From Bordetella parapertussis (GTDB taxonomy: Bacteria; Acidobacteriota; Terriglobia; Bryobacterales; Bryobacteraceae), in NCBI GenBank assembly GCA_943328975.2, contig CALQCC020000005.1, forward strand, positions 112,796 to 176,795: a stretch of DNA of 64,000 nt. Direction: 5' to 3'. A program made the translations under genes and the position numbers. The notes beneath the pieces were generated by a model, which had not been told where the DNA came from, did no database searches, and saw only the letters and a program-made list of their open reading frames with translations. The number at the start of each line of letters is the position of its first letter. Position 1 is the first letter of the stretch. Below are positions 60,900 to 64,000 of the stretch, one piece after another.

Positions 60900-61928
60900 T
60901 TACTGCGCCGCCCGCTGGATCAATTCGAACATGAAACCGTTGACGTCGCGGACGAAGACGTTGCCTGCGCCGTTGGGCTGTTTGATGGCGGCTCCGCCGG
61001 TGGAGACTACTGTGCCGCCCGCGGCTTTCCACTGGGCGACGGCGGCATCGATGTCGCGCACGACTATGGTGAAGGCGGGCGAGCCGGGGTCGTGCGCTCC
61101 CATGATGAACTGCTTACGGTCGACGCCCTTGAATTCGATCAGACCCCAGTCCATCGTGGTACCGGGGATGCTGCCGTGGGTGATGCGCCACTGGGCTCCC
61201 TGGAGGTTGATGAGATTCGCGACGGTCGGGTTGCTGCCCATTGGTCCGCTGGGACGGGCGGTGAAGCCTAAGGCGTCGCGATAGAACTTGAGAGCCTTGT
61301 CGGTGTCTTCGATGGCGACTTGCACGGAGCCGCCGAGGATATCGCCGGTGGCGGTGGCGGCGGAGGCGGGGAGCGGATCGGGTCGCAGGATTTCGAGGAA
61401 GAAGCCGTCGGGGTCGCGGATGACTACGGAGCGGAGTTTGCTGTTGGGGTCGCCGCCCGGGCCTGCGGGATTGATCGGGGCTCCGCCGGCGGTGACGATC
61501 GTTGTACCTGCGGCTTTGAGCTTGGCGAACATCGTATCCATGTCGCGGACTTGGAGGACGAGGGTCGCGGCGCCGGGGTCTTGAATGCGGGGCTGGGCGG
61601 CTTTGCGCGCGACGCCGGTGAACTCAGTGAGTTCAAAACCGAAGTTTGCGTTGGGGATGCGGAAGGTGACGGCTCGGAACTTGGCGCCTTGCGTGGCGGT
61701 GAAGCGCGACATGTTGGCATCCAGTGCGGCGGGGACGGTCAGCAGGGGATCGGGGCGACCGGGGGCGATATTCACAGGAAGGCCGAGGACGTCGCGGTAG
61801 AAGGGGACGGTCTTCTGCAGGTCCGTTACCGCGTGCGCGAGGTTCTGCAGCGCGACCACCGGCGTGGTCTGAGCGCTGAGGAGTCCAGCGCAAAGCGCGG
61901 AGGCAAACACGAGTTTCGAGAATGACAT
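60900..61928 (-). CDS. Exported VOC-family protein, two glyoxalase-like domains
   Basis: A 342-residue protein with a signal peptide (1-19, ends L-L-S-A-Q) and two VOC halves (about 25-180 and 190-340). Each has the start pattern of the fold (L-A-H-A-V-T-D-L-Q-K-T-V-P-F-Y and V-A-I-E-D-T-D-K-A-L-K-F-Y). An exported VOC pair is a known acidobacterial type. No substrate can be inferred. Confidence 0.8.
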   Translation of the reverse strand: MSFSKLVFASALCAGLLSAQTTPVVALQNLAHAVTDLQKTVPFYRDVLGLPVNIAPGRPDPLLTVPAALDANMSRFTATQGAKFRAVTFRIPNANFGFELTEFTGVARKAAQPRIQDPGAATLVLQVRDMDTMFAKLKAAGTTIVTAGGAPINPAGPGGDPNSKLRSVVIRDPDGFFLEILRPDPLPASAATATGDILGGSVQVAIEDTDKALKFYRDALGFTARPSGPMGSNPTVANLINLQGAQWRITHGSIPGTTMDWGLIEFKGVDRKQFIMGAHDPGSPAFTIVVRDIDAAVAQWKAAGGTVVSTGGAAIKQPNGAGNVFVRDVNGFMFELIQRAAQ

Positions 61929-61952
61929 CCCCGCAAGTATAACGCTGGGATT

Positions 61953-62762
61953 CTACGAAGTCTTCCGCAGGGCTCGCGCGGAGGTGGCGGCTTTGTCGAA
62001 CACGCGCTCCATCTCAGGACTGCGGAGTTGCACGCGCAAAGTTTCGAGGCGGGCGATGTAGGTTCCGAGGGCCGCATCGATGGAAGCCGAGTTGGTGGCG
62101 AAGATGTCGCGCCAAATGTCGTAGGGGCTGAGGGCGAGGCGCGTAAGATCGGAGGCAGCGGGACCTGCTACTTTTTCGGCTCCCGGCTGTTCGGCGATGA
62201 TGCTAGCCAGGGCCGTGGAGAGCAACTGCGGCAGGTGCGAGACCAGCGCTACGAGGCGATCGTGTTCGGTGGGATCTAGGATAACCAGGCGGGCGCCGAT
62301 GGCTTCGATCCACTTTTCCAGTTCGGGCTCGCGGGCGGTGAGAACGTAAGGGCGGCCCTGGAAGAGATCGGCATCGGAGGCTTCGACGCCGCGGGATTCC
62401 TTGCCGGCCATGGGATGTCCGCCTACGAAGCGGGCCTTCTGAATGACGTCGGCGGCGCGCGCGCAGATCATGGCTTTGGTGCTGCCTGCGTCGGTTACGA
62501 GGGCTCCTGGGCGAACGCGACCATCCAGGGATCCTAGGGTTTCTAAAATCTGTTGGATGGGCTGGGCGAGGTAAATGAGATCGGCCTGGGCTGCGGCGTC
62601 GGCGAGCGGTAGAGCCTCGTCGATGACACCGGCGGCTAGCGCCTTCACAATGGTGGCAGCGGAACTGACGCCGACGATGCGACCGGTGAATCCGGCCTTG
62701 CGCAGGGCGAGGGCGAACGAGCCTCCGATGAGGCCGACGCCTGCGATGACGATGGTGTTCAC
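61953..62762 (-). CDS. tyrA: Prephenate dehydrogenase
   Basis: A 269-residue enzyme of tyrosine synthesis that oxidises prephenate to 4-hydroxyphenylpyruvate with NAD(P). The Rossmann motif G-V-G-L-I-G-G is at 8-14 and the family segment G-G-H-P-M-A-G-K-E-S-R-G-V is near 113. The start is a GTG at 62762, seven bases after the chorismate mutase stop. The C-terminal helical domain is present in full. Confidence 0.9.
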   Translation of the reverse strand: MNTIVIAGVGLIGGSFALALRKAGFTGRIVGVSSAATIVKALAAGVIDEALPLADAAAQADLIYLAQPIQQILETLGSLDGRVRPGALVTDAGSTKAMICARAADVIQKARFVGGHPMAGKESRGVEASDADLFQGRPYVLTAREPELEKWIEAIGARLVILDPTEHDRLVALVSHLPQLLSTALASIIAEQPGAEKVAGPAASDLTRLALSPYDIWRDIFATNSASIDAALGTYIARLETLRVQLRSPEMERVFDKAATSARALRKTS

Positions 62763-62769
62763 GGCTGGC

Positions 62770-63084
62770 TCACTTCTGATCGGGTTCGCGCTGCATACCC
62801 TGCAACGCTCGCATTTCCATCATGATGTTTTCGTAGATGCGGCGCAGGGCGGCGTCGGGGATAGGACCGCGATTATGCGTGGTCACGTTGCGGAAGACGT
62901 TCTCTTCGCGGCGCGGTTCCTGCACTGCGGTGCCGAGCACGGTCTTAGCGCGGCCGATATCTTCGACCATGCGGGTGCGCTCATTCAGCAGGTCCACGAT
63001 CTTGCGGTCGAGGGAATCGATCTTGGCTCGGTTCTCCGCAAGCAGGCGCTGAGCGTCGTCTTGGGTCATGGGAGATGGTGTCAT
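62770..63084 (-). CDS. Chorismate mutase, AroQ type
   Basis: A 104-residue all-helical chorismate mutase. The first helix R-A-K-I-D-S-L-D-R-K-I-V-D-L-L-N-E-R (about 19-36) carries the substrate-binding arginine and the core is complete. It converts chorismate to prephenate, the substrate of TyrA encoded next. It overlaps trpA by four bases (ATGA). Confidence 0.9.
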   Translation of the reverse strand: MTPSPMTQDDAQRLLAENRAKIDSLDRKIVDLLNERTRMVEDIGRAKTVLGTAVQEPRREENVFRNVTTHNRGPIPDAALRRIYENIMMEMRALQGMQREPDQK

Positions 63085-63860
63085 CGTTTCATTCCTTGGG
63101 CCAGCGAACGCACCATCGCTTCGAGGCCACTCAAATCCTTCTCAATCTGGCGGACAATCGCGCTGCCGACGACAACTCCGTCGGCCATCTGTGCGACTGC
63201 CTTGGCTTGATCCGGCGTGGAGATGCCGAAACCTGCGGCCAGTGGGAGCGTCGTCACCGCTCGCGTTTTTTCGATCAGCGTTCCGAGAGAGTCCGATAAT
63301 TCTACTTGTTCGCCGGTCACGCCGGTTCTCGATACAAGATACACGAAACCGGTGGAGTATTCGGCGACTAGTTTGAGGCGGCGTTCGGTGGAGGTGGGCG
63401 CGACCAGGAAGATGGTATCGAGTCCGGCTGCGCGCAGAGGCTGCATGAACGGGCCGGCTTCTTCGACGCTGAGGTCGGTGAGCAGCACGCCATCGATGCC
63501 TGCGGCCTGCGCGTCTTTGGCAAGTTTGTCGAGGCCGTAGTGGATGGCGGGGTTCAAGTAGGTGAACAACATCAGCGGCACTTCGGAAGCGGCGCGGATC
63601 TTGCGCGCGATGTCGAGCACCTTGGGCAAGGTGGTTCCGGCGTTGAGAGCACGCGCGGAGGCGCGCTGGATCACAGGGCCATCGGCCACCGGATCGGAGA
63701 AGGGCACCCCGAGTTCGATCAAGTCGACGCCGGCGCGGACCAGAGTAGCGGCGATAGCCGGGGTAGTTTCCGGCGTGGGATCGCCTGCGGTCAGGTAGGC
63801 GATGAACGCGGCGCGGTTTTCACTACGCGTCCGTTCAAATAGTTTTTGGATTCGAGTCAT
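63081..63860 (-). CDS. trpA: Tryptophan synthase alpha chain
   Basis: A 259-residue TIM-barrel protein that releases indole from indole-glycerol phosphate. Catalytic Glu49 (D-L-I-E-L-G) and Asp60 (P-V-A-D-G-P) match the family. The phosphate loop G-F-G-I-S near 206 and G-S-A-I-V near 229 are present. It follows trpB with a two-base gap and overlaps chorismate mutase by four. Confidence 0.96.
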   Translation of the reverse strand: MTRIQKLFERTRSENRAAFIAYLTAGDPTPETTPAIAATLVRAGVDLIELGVPFSDPVADGPVIQRASARALNAGTTLPKVLDIARKIRAASEVPLMLFTYLNPAIHYGLDKLAKDAQAAGIDGVLLTDLSVEEAGPFMQPLRAAGLDTIFLVAPTSTERRLKLVAEYSTGFVYLVSRTGVTGEQVELSDSLGTLIEKTRAVTTLPLAAGFGISTPDQAKAVAQMADGVVVGSAIVRQIEKDLSGLEAMVRSLAQGMKR

Positions 63861-63862
63861 CT

Positions 63863-64000
63863 TTACTTTGAGTCAGCGGCGTCCAGTTCAGGCAGGTTCT
63901 CTCTATAGATGTCCGTATCTTTGTCCCCACGGCCGGACAGGTTCACGATATAGACCTTGCCCGGTTCAGAAGGCGCGCGACGGATTGCTTCGGATACAGC
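63863..64000 (-). CDS. trpB: Tryptophan synthase beta chain, C-terminal end (partial)
   Basis: The last 45 codons before the TAA at 63863 read A-V-S-E-A-I-R-R-A-P, then V-Y-I-V-N-L-S-G-R-G-D-K-D, which is the end of TrpB. The N-terminal part lies beyond the right edge. It is the first gene seen of the trpB-trpA-chorismate mutase-tyrA run. TrpB joins indole and serine into tryptophan. Confidence 0.93.
   Translation of the reverse strand, partial: AVSEAIRRAPSEPGKVYIVNLSGRGDKDTDIYRENLPELDAADSK

Noticed and set aside
1..64000. CRISPR arrays, tRNA, rRNA, prophage or complete insertion sequences
   Set aside because: No regularly spaced repeats, cloverleaf-like sequence, transposase or phage structural gene could be recognised by eye.

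Overview
The window looks like chromosome of an acidobacterium of the Solibacter/Bryobacter type (Bryobacterales). The evidence is compositional and by gene content: high GC; three large TonB-dependent receptors with N-terminal carboxypeptidase-regulatory-like domains; an operon of DUF1592-type planctomycete/acidobacterial cytochrome, Tat-exported DUF1552 protein and ankyrin protein; a DUF6152-type protein; and two proteins ending in the Solibacter-type C-terminal domain (TIGR03437-like). I found no rRNA, tRNA, CRISPR array, complete insertion sequence or prophage. Family names come from recognition of motifs, not from searches.

Layout. 1-8.2 kb: an acetyltransferase, two TonB receptors and a small STGP-motif protein. 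8.2-18 kb: fused anthranilate synthase TrpE-TrpG, a 38-residue membrane microprotein, HpnE-like FAD enzyme, small secreted and cytoplasmic unknowns, an MFS exporter, a gluzincin/TPR protein, and a stress-type cluster of ring-cleaving dioxygenase, alpha/beta hydrolase and pyrophosphatase. 18-28 kb: a cytochrome-PQQ dehydrogenase, a PcaF-type thiolase, a SulP transporter paired with beta-carbonic anhydrase, YihY, a metallo-hydrolase, bacterioferritin and a heme lipoprotein. 28-33 kb: a compact operon of an Omp85-like barrel protein, a DUF4390-like protein and an NtrY/NtrX-like two-component pair. 33-41 kb: secreted acidobacterial proteins, an ABC-F protein (Uup-like), then an operon of a peroxiredoxin-like protein, ECF sigma factor, secreted thioredoxin-fold-like protein and TonB receptor. 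41-47 kb: the ankyrin/DUF1552/DUF1592 operon and a decay zone with two gene relics. 47-53 kb: class I fumarase and a short exopolysaccharide module (NusG-like antiterminator, SLBB export protein, Wzz fused to an M48-like domain, CpsB-type phosphatase). 53-59 kb: two CHRD paralogues, a Yip1-family gene, a lipoprotein and a cold-shock gene. 59-64 kb: a zinc-finger protein, RfbC, a VOC protein, then tyrA, chorismate mutase, trpA and the end of trpB.

The most striking discovery is a 1.5-kb DNA inversion (about 53,454-54,924). Its two breakpoints lie inside two different genes, a CHRD/TIGR03437 gene and a Yip1-family membrane protein gene, and it has swapped their ends. Turning the segment back on paper, at a shared 3-base CAA/TTG junction, restores both reading frames exactly: a 698-residue CHRD protein (its intact neighbour is 696) and a 253-residue Yip1 protein. 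In the present orientation both genes are broken and continue into antisense sequence. The other main oddities are a Wzz chain-length regulator fused to an M48-like peptidase domain whose first zinc-binding histidine is aspartate, and frameshifted relics upstream of fumarase.
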